A stretch of DNA of 64,000 nt from Heligmosomoides polygyrus polygyrus (GCA_947396885.1 OX377206.1:84813960-84877959), one strand, 5' to 3'; shown: positions 36,601 to 38,861, counted from the first letter of the stretch. Notes: generated by a model not told the origin, from the letters alone. Numbers and translations: made by a program.

Positions 36601-38787
36601 ATTGACCACTGTCACATTGTTATGCTGTGGTCTAGAACGAACCGGTTATTCTCCACCTCAAATAATATGATATTTCCTAGGCTGACTTTTCAGTTATAGT
36701 TCAAGCAGTATGAATTCATACATCTTCTAACTCCCACAAGTTATTCCTTTCATTTTCGCAGACAATAATTGTATACAACAAGGTCCGACTGCTGGCGACA
36801 GGGACGGCTAGTGACGTCATACGCGCGCGGTCGCCGCGTCTTGCTGCTGGGCGCGCTAGAGCGCGAAAATGTGTGCCGGCGGTTGTCGACGGCATTCTTT
36901 CGGCTAGAGCGGGCAAAAAAAAGAAGAAGAAGCAGTTGAATGAGGCAAATTCGATGTCTCCTGATGGAAGGAAGGACGGGGAGCGTTGCCTATAACATAG
37001 CTCGGGTGGAATAGGACTCAATCTGCTTCAAATGAGTGAGGAGAAATGGCAAAGCAGTGAGGAAAATTCGAAACAAGAGCAGGAACAGGATTATTAACTA
37101 GAAGTTTCGGAAGTAAGTGGGTTATGAGCCTCCATTGGGAGCCGCCGGGGGAGGGACTGGAGGGGGGGGGATGAAGTAAAAACTTCAGTACTCCACATTC
37201 TCCCAAATGATAATGGATTATCTCTATAAGAAAAAAGCCGGAGGTATATGTAAACCGTTGATATGAAGATCGTGTAAGACTCGAACTGAAACGTGAACAG
37301 AAAAAAGCTGGAAGAAGTCAGGAAGCAAATATGGGAGACAAGATTTTGACCCAGTAGGTGGAAAATATAACCCTATAAAAGGACAACATAGTGAGGTAGC
37401 GAGCCAAGAACGCCTCCAATGTTTACGGCATCTTTTTTACAAATTGTCTAACGTGTCGCATCCGCTCGACGCTGTCTTTGAAAAGCATTCTTTGCTGCAC
37501 TGCCGCGTTATCCGATGCGAAAGGAAAGCCTCTACTGTCACCAGACATCTACTATTAGGAACTTTCGTTGGCGTTTGGAAGGCGATTCTCAAAAATCTTT
37601 ACAGATTTCACTTTGCCTTGTTATCAAGCCTTGGAAAAGTTTTCAGGGATTGCTGAAAAGTGAGACTTTTGCTGAGCTTCAAAGACTGGTCAATTCCACA
37701 TTAATCTGTAATCTTCCCTTCCACTGTTCTCCTCGCCACTTGATCGTCACCTTTCTCCAACTCGCTTGTCACGCTAAGATATCTTCGTCTTTCTTCAGTC
37801 CACAAACCGAAACTGTTTCCGTTTTTTCCGCAATCTGAAAGAGCGCAGCCAACAGCCGGCGGCACACTTTCGCGCTGCAACGCGCCCAGCAGCAAGGCGT
37901 GGCGACCGCGCGCATATGACGTCACTAGCCGTCCCTGTCGCAAGCAGTCGAACTGTGTAATAACGTCAACTTTATCGAGACAAACAGCAGCTATCTTGAA
38001 TCCCTAATCCGTGCGGAGGTAATACCCCTCTTGTTAAAATTGGAGAGCGTTACTCCAAAGGTTCAAAAGCATCAACACAAAGAATCTGGAAAGCGGTCGA
38101 ACACCAGAATGATGTGCATGAGAATTTCCAAAAAGCTGACCTTATTTCCGTGAAAATGTGTCGTATTCCAGGAAATTCCGCGAGAATCTGATAGTGGAAT
38201 CCACCGGCAAGGAAGTTGGAAAGCTTGCGCACAAAAATGACCACAGCTGAATCTCTGGAACGCATGTGCATAATACACTTAAGCTCAATGGGATATCCAC
38301 AACCACAACTGTACACTAAACGTACTGTACTGAGTCCGGTTCTGGAACAACAACGGCTTGGTACCAGTATTCGAATGCCTGTTCTTCGTATTCAGCGCGA
38401 GGAATCGGAGAGATACGCTTTATGGAAAAGTTAGGTGATCCACACTGAAATCGAATTCCTGTAAAGTGATATGAATCTTCGGTATAGAAAGTAGTTACTT
38501 TGAGTAGCATTTTCGCCAACGTCCGTGTGACGAGACTTCGTGGACCAATGTCACGAGGAACGACAAACTTAATGGCGAGATCAAAGGATCCTTTGCTGAA
38601 AATAGTTGCTCACTGTTTTGCTGAAAACGGCTTTCTTAATCCGCTTGCTGAAACGATTGGGACAATTCTCTGACATGACTAAAGAAATTGCATTTGTAGG
38701 TACAACAGCTACAATTATTTACAATTATTCTGTCTTCGATGTCGCATACTCTCTCGAATCTTCCACTATTTTGAGAAGTCTCCGCAT
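3545..38787 (-). CDS. RNA-dependent RNA polymerase of the RNAi pathway (34-exon gene model, minus strand)
   Basis: Cell-type RdRP that copies target RNAs to make secondary siRNAs. In worms this family includes EGO-1 and the RRF proteins; I cannot say which branch this is. The model has 34 exons (listed separately), about 4065 coding bases and 1354 residues, against roughly 1600-1800 in C. elegans homologues, so N-terminal exons may be missing. Core landmarks in order: [12 protein letters not shown] (exon 16), FLAWSNSQ then RDHGCYMYA (17/18), [11 protein letters not shown] and CFSDGCGRI (18), [11 protein letters not shown] (18/19), [12 protein letters not shown] (21), [14 protein letters not shown] (24), [11 protein letters not shown] and RPHPDEMAG (25), catalytic DLDGD at model residues 1027-1031 (26), GRMSNAHL (27), [11 protein letters not shown] (28). 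Nearly all junctions keep phase. Introns hold many antisense SINEs, MITEs and a complete gypsy element. Odd points: exon 15 has an in-frame TGA or a 39-nt intron, exon 21 has a shifted acceptor, and exon 4 abuts a transposon. Family assignment is firm; exon ends are by eye. Confidence 0.93.
3687..3847. mobile_element. Hairpin MITE, GC-rich family
   Basis: Long imperfect palindrome: aggcccttccactttcgcc...agcggcagtggcagcggcgg on the left matches the reverse complement of the right arm ending ctgccgctgctttcgag...ccaggtcct. The centre contains cctatgcttaagca and an atcgatgcc core. It lies in the last RdRP intron. A relative is found at about 34477-34580. Confidence 0.7.
3940..4030 (-). CDS. RdRP exon 33
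   Basis: Acceptor cagcacag|G restores a TGG (Trp) codon across the junction with exon 32, leaving a 50-nt intron. An alternative acceptor 27 nt upstream would leave an implausibly short 23-nt intron. Encodes a basic stretch ([12 protein letters not shown]). The reading frame stays open to 3898, so this could be the last exon. Confidence 0.55.
4081..4175 (-). CDS. RdRP exon 32
   Basis: Acceptor gtactacag and donor TG|gtaagc. 95 nt encoding [15 protein letters not shown] and then MELKAQQ(W), the short C-terminal block after the FFE end of exon 31. In phase at both ends. Confidence 0.8.
4759..4935 (-). CDS. RdRP exon 31 (C-terminal conserved block)
   Basis: 59 codons between acceptor caatttag and donor GAA|gtgggt. 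Contains [15 protein letters not shown] and [18 protein letters not shown], matching the helical C-terminal part of eukaryotic RdRPs (YG...E.....SG...FY.T). In phase with exons 30 and 32. Confidence 0.92.
5530..5735 (+). mobile_element. SINE family 1, 5'-truncated copy
   Basis: Matches the family body from ccaggtcaaccaagc... through cagacttgtcc...ggccattgcaagtc...caaatacgcattcaaattgcctcca to gcgcatcccaaaaaggattgaat. The tRNA-like head is missing. Lies in the RdRP intron between exons 30 and 31, antisense to the gene. Confidence 0.65.
5846..5977. mobile_element. Hairpin MITE, TTAGGGAGCGTTTA family, copy 1
   Basis: Palindromic element: gacgcgatgtagtgataagctccc pairs with gggagcttatcattatatcgcgtc around an atcga-rich centre. 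The right end reads tgcacattaaacgctccctaa, the same end as the copy near 12150. Sits in an RdRP intron. Confidence 0.72.
6093..6188 (-). CDS. RdRP exon 30
   Basis: 32 codons between acceptor gtatctgcag and donor CAG|gttttt. Encodes [18 protein letters not shown] followed by a charged helix ending YAAKIQ, which runs directly into QLLDEYGV of exon 31. Phase 0 at both ends. Confidence 0.85.
6425..6721 (+). mobile_element. SINE family 1, best-preserved copy with target duplication
   Basis: Full-length: head agcgcagtcgg, B-box-like ggttcctggttcggat, body, and a TTTATCC-type tail. It is flanked by a perfect 14-bp direct repeat TATCACCTTAGCAA at 6411-6424 and 6722-6735, the mark of target-primed insertion. 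In the RdRP intron between exons 29 and 30. Confidence 0.88.
7398..7640 (+). mobile_element. SINE family 1, degenerate copy
   Basis: Head ggtgcgtgatagtgcagcggagg, then ggttcttggttcggat, then an internally deleted body (aagtgctgacttgtgcatcagctgg..., catggccaaatacgcattca, gattgagtaacgccgtcc). Antisense to the RdRP gene. Confidence 0.7.
8172..8247 (-). CDS. RdRP exon 29
   Basis: Acceptor gaattcttcag, donor AAG|gttact. 25 codons plus one base, encoding [19 protein letters not shown] and ending FDYDVDK, the usual D.D stretch after the KP.Y.S.R block of RdRPs. In phase with exons 28 and 30. Confidence 0.85.
8302..8475 (-). CDS. RdRP exon 28 (AVDFPKSG block)
   Basis: Acceptor gaaattttcag, donor CAG|gtaatg. 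Encodes [20 protein letters not shown] and then [20 protein letters not shown], the conserved block that follows the catalytic centre in all eukaryotic RdRPs. Confidence 0.95.
8552..8812. repeat. Inverted repeat with a third partial arm
   Basis: tcagacactaagttgattagtaagaaagg...gagcactaaaggcggccacgcctcc pairs with gggaggcgtgaccgcctttcgtgctcg...cgcttactaaccaacagtgtctga. A further copy of the outer arm (tcggtcactaaccgac...tgtctgagac) lies at about 8770-8800. MITE-like, in an RdRP intron. Confidence 0.6.
9070..9245 (+). mobile_element. SINE family 1, diverged fragment
   Basis: Recognisable only at the 3' part: ccgaatgcgcttccaccc..., gtagaaagcgtggcccattcc..., gggattgaatcacgccg. The head is not identifiable. 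Confidence 0.45.
10069..10172 (-). CDS. RdRP exon 27
   Basis: Acceptor ctctcttcag, donor TTCGA|gtacgt. Encodes [20 protein letters not shown] and then [13 protein letters not shown], the conserved YL..D.IG.I.NAHL block just after the DLDGD exon. Phase 0 in, phase 2 out. Confidence 0.95.
10231..10352 (-). CDS. RdRP exon 26 with catalytic DLDGD
   Basis: Carries the metal-binding signature DLDGD at 10333-10347 followed by [12 protein letters not shown]. Acceptor is tttaag rather than tttcag; donor ACG|gtaggg. The junction with exon 25 reads [13 protein letters not shown], as in the family. All three aspartates are present, so the active site is intact. Confidence 0.97.
10413..10559 (-). CDS. 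RdRP exon 25
   Basis: Acceptor cttcctccag, donor GCCG|gtaaat. Encodes [19 protein letters not shown] and [19 protein letters not shown], the block immediately before the catalytic loop. An upstream AG (gttccag) would break the frame, so the later acceptor was chosen. Confidence 0.96.
10633..10774 (-). CDS. RdRP exon 24
   Basis: Acceptor caaattccag, donor ACAG|gtttgt. Encodes [20 protein letters not shown] and [12 protein letters not shown], the conserved G..D.TG.L.YGQ.F.Q block. Confidence 0.95.
11226..11530 (+). mobile_element. SINE family 1, near full-length copy
   Basis: Head gggcgcgtgtagagcagtcgg, B-box-like ggttcctggttcggat, body and a TTTATCC-type tail; a few indels. In the RdRP intron between exons 23 and 24, antisense to the gene. 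Confidence 0.78.
12014..12150. mobile_element. Hairpin MITE, TTAGGGAGCGTTTA family, copy 2
   Basis: Left end tgtaagagagcggttagtgtgca, right end tgcacactaaacgctccctaa (reverse complement ttagggagcgtttagtgtgca). Internal palindrome cgacgcgatgtagtgaaagcttcc...ggcgcttatcatcgcgttgcgcgtcg. Same family as 5846-5977. Confidence 0.72.
12244..12413 (-). CDS. RdRP exon 23
   Basis: Acceptor attgcttcag, donor AAG|gtctgt. 56 codons encoding [20 protein letters not shown] and [16 protein letters not shown], in phase between exons 22 and 24. This lies where worm RdRPs have a helical insert before the K.....LP...GR block. Confidence 0.85.
12469..12556 (-). CDS. RdRP exon 22
   Basis: Acceptor tctattttag, donor GGCG|gtaact. 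Encodes [20 protein letters not shown] and RELSQLG, following ITILDQ of exon 21 exactly as LDQV-Q does in the family. Confidence 0.82.
13860..13985 (+). mobile_element. tRNA-derived SINE, family 2 (GTTTTGATC-ACAAAAC)
   Basis: A perfect T-arm/B-box gggttcgagtcccgc is followed by agttttgatcacaacaaaacatcctgtaaca. The acceptor and D-arm do not fold as a tRNA, so this is a retroposed tRNA relative and not a tRNA gene. Other copies near 24026, 42111 and 55852 share the tail. Confidence 0.6.
14184..14240 (-). CDS. RdRP exon 21
   Basis: Encodes [19 protein letters not shown], with donor CAG|gtaagg. The family normally has ILEVVKYS here. The codons for VVK (GTC GTC AAG, 14241-14249) are present but are preceded by tttccg instead of tttcag. 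The first usable AG is the AAG of the lysine codon, which keeps phase but drops three residues. Confidence 0.82.
14768..14825 (-). CDS. RdRP exon 20
   Basis: Acceptor tttttttttcag, donor GAG|gtttgc. Encodes (R)[19 protein letters not shown], the IVFR.SQ.KF......ILE block. Confidence 0.9.
14886..14968 (-). CDS. RdRP exon 19
   Basis: Acceptor ttgattcag, donor TTCAG|gtaata. Encodes [20 protein letters not shown] and CGPKIVF; together with exon 18 it rebuilds the family's QVRF.G.KGVL.VDP motif. Confidence 0.95.
15034..15438 (-). CDS. RdRP exon 18 (largest core exon)
   Basis: 135 codons between acceptor ttgtttcag and donor CAG|gttcga. Encodes [47 protein letters not shown] and [20 protein letters not shown]: the R..G.WMF-type block, the SR.GQ.FT block and the FSDG.G.I motif of cellular RdRPs. 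Confidence 0.96.
15519..15722. mobile_element. MITE-like inverted repeat
   Basis: caggaggtacacccacccc...tgctggagggcgt on the left matches the reverse complement of acgcccccagcaggggcgtg...tacctcctt on the right; arms about 37 bp, total about 204 bp. In an RdRP intron. Confidence 0.6.
15731..15858. mobile_element. Hairpin MITE, GGCCCCGTTTATACT family, copy 1
   Basis: Left arm ggacccgtttatacttcgac...gagcgacgcc, right arm ggcgtggaagtgtaaacggggctt, with a central palindrome around ttgatcgggcgaggcgatcgatcaa. Same family as 24906-25044. Confidence 0.75.
15859..17110. other. RdRP intron remainder with degenerate short repeats
   Basis: Intron between exons 17 and 18. From about 16500 to 16710 a degenerate unit of roughly 25 bp related to tttgaaaagtgccnaattt recurs; a similar run lies near 45360-45430. 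No exon was supportable here. Confidence 0.4.
17111..17211 (-). CDS. RdRP exon 17
   Basis: Acceptor tttaaatttcag, donor CAG|gtacgt. Encodes [20 protein letters not shown] and [11 protein letters not shown], the G....[10 protein letters not shown] block immediately before RDHG in exon 18. Confidence 0.92.
17355..17520 (-). CDS. RdRP exon 16
   Basis: Acceptor tgtgttcag, donor GACC|gtaatt. Encodes [20 protein letters not shown] then [18 protein letters not shown], the VTP.R....PE...NRV.R.FG....LR..F.DD signature at the start of the conserved RdRP region. Confidence 0.93.
17562..18012 (+). mobile_element. SINE family 1 interrupted by a MITE
   Basis: Head gggcacgtggagcgcagtcgg to ctgg at about 17623, then family sequence resumes at ttggttaggatttcccgccc and runs to the TTTATCC-type tail. 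The two halves are split by the inverted-repeat element at 17624-17775, so the MITE is younger than this SINE. Confidence 0.78.
17624..17775. mobile_element. MITE nested in a SINE
   Basis: Ends gtgccagattcatcaac...accgc and ccggtaagcggttgatgaatctggccc are inverted repeats. The same GGCC(A/G)GATTCATCAAC end occurs at 54050 and 54574. Confidence 0.65.
18270..18480. repeat. TTCGAAT-rich degenerate repeat
   Basis: Repeated attcgaa/ctcgaaa/attcgaat words in an A/T-rich stretch. The same word pattern occurs at 51212-51410 and 55230-55640. In an RdRP intron. Confidence 0.45.
18978..19172 (-). CDS. RdRP exon 15 (frame interrupted)
   Basis: Acceptor tttattctag, donor GAG|gtattg; 195 nt, phase 0 at both ends, which fits exons 14 and 16. 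It begins [15 protein letters not shown] and ends [12 protein letters not shown]...DQGCLE. An in-frame TGA lies at 19110-19112. A 39-nt segment (19089-19127) with gtgtgg...ccaag ends could be a very short intron that removes it. A second open frame over the same bases does not fit the flanking phases. Confidence 0.55.
19415..19920. repeat. 108-bp tandem repeat, about 4.6 copies
   Basis: The landmark gttcagcga recurs at 19445, 19553, 19661, 19769 and 19876. Each unit holds atatcgatcgatatcgattggtcga-type sequence (key core tcgatatcgattggtcgac), tacccccag and aagtttcg. Because 108 is a multiple of 3, both strands stay open for about 140 codons with a 36-residue repeat. I see no start, splice or domain evidence for a protein. 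In the RdRP intron between exons 14 and 15. Confidence 0.85.
19921..20225. repeat. 41-bp tandem repeat, about 7.4 copies
   Basis: Units begin gacgtgttcggcacgtctac at 19921, 19962, 20003, 20044 and so on, each ending gccatgcatggttgcc. Because 41 is not a multiple of 3, the three frames cycle through the same words and all plus-strand frames, and some minus ones, stay open. Directly abuts the 108-bp array and is followed by a CA microsatellite. Confidence 0.9.
20255..20293. repeat. CA/GT microsatellite
   Basis: cacacacacacac with interspersed agtga interruptions, at the end of the 41-bp array. Confidence 0.85.
20546..20647 (-). CDS. RdRP exon 14
   Basis: Acceptor cttttactgcag, donor TCG|gtacgt; 34 codons encoding [20 protein letters not shown] and [11 protein letters not shown]. 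Phase 0 both ends, directly following LFF of exon 13. Confidence 0.8.
20815..21300 (+). mobile_element. Possible LINE fragment
   Basis: Translation [13 protein letters not shown] resembles the IE.VQR.FT.R stretch near the end of CR1/Jockey-type reverse transcriptases. What follows is too decayed to confirm. Confidence 0.35.
21580..21678 (-). CDS. RdRP exon 13
   Basis: Acceptor aaatcacag, donor TTT|gtaaga; 33 codons with [20 protein letters not shown], resembling the ALLSRG..V.DQL stretch of worm RdRPs. Phase 0 both ends. Confidence 0.77.
21738..21848 (-). CDS. RdRP exon 12
   Basis: Acceptor cttaatgcag, donor AAG|gtaatt; 37 codons. The phase-0 reading gives [20 protein letters not shown] and [10 protein letters not shown] second frame is also open but does not fit the flanking exons. 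Confidence 0.75.
22100..22253. mobile_element. Palindrome-rich MITE-like segment
   Basis: Repeated atcgatatct words and paired gcgcggcacgg / ccgcgtgg ends around aaatcgatatctat. Resembles the ATCGAT-centred hairpin elements elsewhere in the window; boundaries unclear. Confidence 0.4.
22254..22565 (+). mobile_element. SINE family 1, diverged copy
   Basis: Head gcgtgcattagcgcaggcgg, then gagctctccatttctccggg, agccagacttgt, cggctggccaacg, cgtagaactagaata, and a TTTATC tail. Interrupted around 22345-22430 by unrelated sequence. Confidence 0.6.
22842..23281. mobile_element. 440-bp foldback element
   Basis: Two arms of about 185-190 bp, nearly identical in inverted orientation, starting tcaacggtgggtcggaacg and ending with its complement accgttga, around a loop of about 75 bp. 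Landmarks ggacgacggaagttgggcc and ccttctgcctgcgcgcgaag occur in both arms. In the RdRP intron between exons 11 and 12. Confidence 0.9.
23345..23445 (+). mobile_element. SINE family 1 fragment
   Basis: Matches cacccgattcccaggttcctggtt...gaccaaccaaagcttccatccctcc...gtcgg only. Truncated at both ends. Confidence 0.6.
23491..23712 (-). CDS. RdRP exon 11
   Basis: Acceptor ctaaactgcag, donor TCG|gtagac; 74 codons including [33 protein letters not shown] and [15 protein letters not shown]. Follows VWQAVPRSQ of exon 10 in phase 0. Confidence 0.82.
24026..24145 (+). mobile_element. tRNA-derived SINE, family 2
   Basis: A-box-like ctggtggtgtaatggc, B-box-like gcaggttcgacgcc, then gcgcaacaaacaaaaattc. 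It cannot fold as a complete tRNA. Confidence 0.5.
24359..24385 (-). CDS. RdRP exon 10 (27-nt microexon)
   Basis: Nine codons VWQAVPRSQ between acceptor ttttaag and donor CAG|gtatgt. Joined to exon 9 (YLRLKYPPQ) and exon 11 (VRVLKW) it gives the PP.VW...PR....W pattern expected of worm RdRPs. This makes the microexon credible despite its size and its AAG acceptor. Confidence 0.75.
24750..24900 (+). mobile_element. SINE family 1, 3' fragment
   Basis: aacactgactagtt..., aatatgcatttaagttgcttcc..., agaagtaggacgcg...ggggttggttaacatcgtcg. Preceded by a poly-C/poly-G inverted repeat (24705-24741). Confidence 0.5.
24906..25044. mobile_element. Hairpin MITE, GGCCCCGTTTATACT family, copy 2
   Basis: Ends ggccccgtttatactgcaacgcc and ggcgttggaagtataaacggggcc are inverted repeats, with internal cgggcgacgcgatg / cattgcgtcgctcg. 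Flanked by TAT on both sides, a possible target duplication. Confidence 0.82.
25244..25248. repeat. Target-site duplication TCTTC, left
   Basis: TCTTC immediately before the 5' LTR; the same five bases follow the 3' LTR at 32843-32847. Confidence 0.9.
25249..25542 (+). repeat. 5' LTR
   Basis: Starts tgtaacgaatccg and ends agacgtgaca. Contains a TATA box (tataaaag, 25370-25377) and, about 70 bases later, an aataaa signal (25442-25447), so the U3-R-U5 order is plausible. Confidence 0.95.
25370..25377 (+). promoter_or_regulatory. TATA box in 5' LTR
   Basis: TATAAAAG, with downstream sequence reaching the polyadenylation-type aataaa at 25442. The same element is in the 3' LTR at 32670-32677. 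Confidence 0.7.
25817..32503 (+). CDS. Gag-Pol polyprotein with an extra C-terminal region
   Basis: Single frame of 2228 residues starting at the first ATG after the leader. Gag: about residues 1-530, with a CCHC zinc knuckle (C509, C512, H517, C522). Protease: [11 protein letters not shown], catalytic DTG at 588-590. Reverse transcriptase: about 866-1090, with LCVDYRKVN and YLDD at 1025-1028. RNase H: D1180, E1222, D1247. Integrase: zinc module H1395-H1402-C1432-C1435 and catalytic D1463, D1523, E1559 (DD35E), then the GPY motif at 1701-1703. All key residues are present, so the enzymes look functional. After integrase there is an AT-hook-like KRGRPRK (1752-1758). A further region of about 430 residues (from Met1798) starts with a globular-looking part and ends in an Arg/His-rich tail; I do not recognise it. 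No frameshift separates gag and pol. Confidence 0.96.
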   Translation: MASENVNDLEMERMLLDEPTESDRIAALQASIDTLVGAVKEIVQKGALQVRLSAVTIADKLSVLEDIPSSLVHPLDGDTTTLGVDHLSKVMEEFVQANCKAIHGELARLEFVRTQLNKAHDLLQAGLHEELREQLEQAKYDDSCMRELAQVLGVDTTEVVGRVKSLVQLPREVSAGKRGLTSPLQSAAQTLQGSNNCQVEQLNVDDFDDVAYHATFDPVAAAQGELLLPQPDPLLNRGMQQARKNERPPKRRVSSSTAVPTTSIRQGELLDANSSSIPEYSIAKMFAAMTLPEVETFSDPKGKNYGQFLARFRMKYQGLGLGDEMLVHLLFSKLDGYPLAVANALPRSVKEGGFELIASSLKAKLTENDSATQMKAYMKLKTLRKVGDVASYCVELEELTQLAYPDASEGELSRTRAGELVAQLTDWPEYLQLFTTMEVAPKESAYEMVKSLAQRCERSRELAMASKKNMDSVKAGPVQTVRGPHQRKPQQAIRLDTTDNPGRTKLPKCFNCNGSGHFRRDCKKARVNKGNKEEKKSDRSEGPKVFSAALSKWLCGAEKASVQQGDLIGEVPVRNVKLLGLVRRALLDTGSQISIIPLEMLRAARTAGFDVDSDVEEITLGKPMPIYDASGNKMTFKGAVRLTLQVDDEAERRVALFVKEGGDGTLVLGTNALDILGFTLTSEPRSLHPSLDQIKGDGSAPSGRKSDSREVVETVTARSAKVAKRVYIRPGETKIVPVLISKDCEGVLWSDNDSIPDLVCDDSATTVNVQVTNSFAGAKLFRAGEKVGSFEPAQVVEREPVNSVSMLERTEASVQDREGKLWELLKSRKKSEALNEHLMCLVKRYADVFAVSEQELSQTALVEHTIETGDASPIRQKARPIPLATRVELRRILSDLQSRKVIEPSSSSWASPIVLVQKKDGTLRLCVDYRKVNAVTKIDSYPLPTIDTMLQSLRGKKWFSTLDLASGYWQISLSQEAKEKSAFTTTEGLYQFRVLPFGLASSPAVFQRLMHVVLGPLLGEEIFCYLDDILVATSSVERHIELMEKAFSALREAGLKLNPKKCILLEDKVEFLGHVIDFHGVHMDPNKVNAILQYPLPQSRAELRTFLGMCSYYRKFVLRFSKVSGPLHEMTSEKVKFEWTPMRKAAFESLKRIISEAPVLAQPDIEGARNGQKPFKIHTDASGCGLGAVLSQQGDDGLLHPVFFASKGLTKCERRYHITDLEALAVVFALRKFHMFVYGLPVEVFTDHQPLTALFKRTNVSGRVLRWALELQRYNLKVTFLKGAANKVADALSRGATLDNVSSREESPPNEAIVGAIVQESEWTAELREHPIYGKVISDLEEGKLNVDVAFPEVTRRFKVADFLMDGGALLLLENDRHRKVVPPSKRRAVFDEAHAGLLAGHFGPKKIIRQLSKSLFWETLNRDVHKWSKECRECLCHNAQHPTVPPLKPIVTTRPYEVVGIDVLELGQTSSGNRYVLSVIDHFSKFGGAYAIPSKNAETVARVFFERWVSEGCRQPKTILSDVGGEFDNKLMEELRAIMGIEHVFTKGYNPRENGVTERFNRTLISMLRKKVRVPSEWDKMLPYCVFAYNTTVHEATGESPFFVLHGIDAYVPWASVPEVGVSEYMADMESYVQELAVGTEVARNYALEVNEKMRQRMKALYDKRNKVAESPLKPGDRVYMRVPSERQPLNPKLTNQWEGPYRVIEVSGNSALITLIGQNKDPLRIPFDKLRKLPMGMTNDPIRTVRSRGKRGRPRKNEARQEQVQCNRVTVFRIILGVDDPLHLRYRCDCALFGQMAHVALPSLAHPMARSKKVQDMFELANVASISEQACWGEERKEEELRKKNSPYITAYGLALAIDAHRRRCHRYAVAVEEAKGKRFEHSSVFAWSVPYDYGNNLTTAIALLQHTRLPGPRSSAEQEIFIALPSSFARANAEVISPENVTLYVYADWSTLAKKMLTMKITTSIIIVWPDEMPESRPMRQVLICLERHLQCGGAFAFFPSPYEDDNAEAWTAMGRVCAEYVKYVTGPKRRFDAIVRDHYTDALDHVSYTHPALTLGAHPRYGKAPFIGRQIVWFLEKLRLTVDDLIKMREFSFASSDERERRRKEKAAQNRRRKQEHLPNFWVVEDPEHRRHDRRITFEMPSSRRRPMDRESGPSAKQPPADRRRHDRETSYEPSRRRHHEDMESPPGLSPTPRDRSTDRYDRHCKSRRLDHREDRQPHRSGRP
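32549..32842 (+). repeat. 3' LTR
   Basis: Identical to the 5' LTR except C for T at 32838. Preceded by a short purine run ggggggca that may act as polypurine tract. Confidence 0.95.
32843..32847. repeat. Target-site duplication TCTTC, right
   Basis: Matches 25244-25248. Confidence 0.9.
33527..33592 (-). CDS. RdRP exon 9
   Basis: Acceptor gctttttcag, donor CAG|gtacac; 22 codons ending [14 protein letters not shown], which resembles the LYL.L.YPP motif of worm RdRPs. The following intron holds the gypsy element. Confidence 0.85.
33653..33720 (-). CDS. RdRP exon 8
   Basis: Acceptor catatgtttcag, donor CAG|gtacgt; encodes [20 protein letters not shown] and IVQ, the RLRF.I.Y..I block that precedes the YPP motif. 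Confidence 0.82.
33781..33867 (-). CDS. RdRP exon 7
   Basis: Acceptor cacgctttcag, donor CGGG|gtgagt; encodes [20 protein letters not shown]. Phases match exons 6 and 8. Confidence 0.75.
34335..34476. mobile_element. Near-perfect hairpin MITE (GGCCTTTGTCATACCATCGCTC family)
   Basis: Left arm agggcctttgtcatacc...gagcgacgcctaatgatatgc pairs almost without mismatch with gcatatcattaggcgtcgctcg...ggtatgacaaaggcct. The centre contains atcgattcc/gatcgatatggg. The same end sequence (ggcctatgtcataccatcgctc) is found at 54190. Confidence 0.85.
34477..34580. mobile_element. GC-rich hairpin MITE interrupted by the hairpin at 34335
   Basis: gcacactcggcagcagcggcg pairs with cgctgccgctgttgccgtgtgtgc, with core cctatgcttaagcat as in the 3687-3847 element. 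The hairpin at 34335-34476 lies where its left terminus should be, suggesting nested insertion. Confidence 0.65.
34698..34947 (+). mobile_element. SINE family 1, head-less copy
   Basis: Starts at cacccgataccaggttcctggttcggat and follows the consensus closely to gattgagtaacgccgtcctttatcc. Antisense to the RdRP gene. Confidence 0.75.
35100..35346 (-). mobile_element. SINE family 1-related, minus strand
   Basis: Reads on the minus strand gagggcacgtggtagcgcag...ccaggttcttggttcggatct, with recognisable downstream body fragments (cccttccc, aatttgaacgcgtatttggc in plus orientation). It is the only clear SINE in sense orientation within the RdRP introns. Confidence 0.6.
35455..35605 (-). mobile_element. 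SINE family 1, heavily decayed fragment
   Basis: gggatgcaccaggcaatctacttccgcggga and gaccagccgattaacagtg resemble the body in inverse orientation. Confidence 0.35.
36360..36442 (-). CDS. RdRP exon 6
   Basis: Acceptor agcttttcag (ideal nematode form), donor GCCG|gtaggt. Encodes [20 protein letters not shown] and SQLKVA. Only this acceptor keeps phase with exon 5; two nearby alternatives run into stops. Confidence 0.65.
36518..36624 (-). CDS. RdRP exon 5
   Basis: Acceptor ctagaccacag, donor AACAG|gttgca. Encodes [20 protein letters not shown] followed by [12 protein letters not shown]. Assigned to the RdRP by phase and position and not by a known motif. Confidence 0.65.
36722..36788 (-). CDS. 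RdRP exon 4 (5' side abuts a DNA transposon)
   Basis: Encodes [20 protein letters not shown] with donor GAT|gtatga. The only AGs that keep phase with exon 3 (tgtcgccag and cgccagcag) lie in the terminal bases of the transposon at 36784-37952, so the transposon end appears to supply the acceptor. If not, the insertion breaks the gene. Confidence 0.5.
36784..37952. mobile_element. Non-autonomous DNA transposon with ~115-bp TIRs, copy 1
   Basis: Left end tccgactgctggcgacaggg..., then acggctagtgacgtcat...gcgcgcggtcgccgcg...ctgctgggcgcg. The right end is its inverted copy, about 85% identical over some 110 bp. Internal sequence (ggccttgttatcaagccttggaaaa-like block, shared core ttgttatcaagccttggaaa) is shared with copy 2 at 49449-50056. 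No transposase frame. Lies between RdRP exons 3 and 4. Confidence 0.85.
38141..38254 (-). CDS. RdRP exon 3
   Basis: Acceptor catgcgttccag, donor TAAG|gtcagc; encodes [20 protein letters not shown] and [13 protein letters not shown]. The preceding 71-nt intron was preferred over a 17-nt one offered by an earlier AG. Confidence 0.7.
38326..38595 (-). CDS. RdRP exon 2
   Basis: Acceptor aactattttcag, donor TACA|gtacgt; 89 codons including [39 protein letters not shown] and [18 protein letters not shown]. Long, well-bounded coding exon. I assign it to the RdRP N-terminus by phase and position. Confidence 0.72.
38750..38787 (-). CDS. RdRP exon 1 (proposed start)
   Basis: ATG followed by [11 protein letters not shown] and a strong donor GA|gtatgc; the two leftover bases complete a codon with the first base of exon 2. 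An AG (cacattctag) about 40 bp upstream could be a trans-splice site. Earlier exons cannot be excluded, since the model is shorter than known worm RdRPs. Confidence 0.5.
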
Positions 38788-38861
38788 GGCACATGGCGTA
38801 AAAATCGACGTTAATCGTTCTCTTTCTAGAATGTGCTACGAACTTGACTTCTATGGGATGT

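Noticed and set aside
38054..38085. A 32-nt candidate exon ([10 protein letters not shown]) after RdRP exon 3
   Set aside because: Its exit phase does not fit exon 4, whereas exon 3 joins exon 4 directly in phase.
38255..38325. Apparent coding stretch [14 protein letters not shown] on the minus strand between exons 2 and 3
   Set aside because: Including it would need a 17-nt intron. Skipping it gives a normal 71-nt intron in phase, so it is read as intron.
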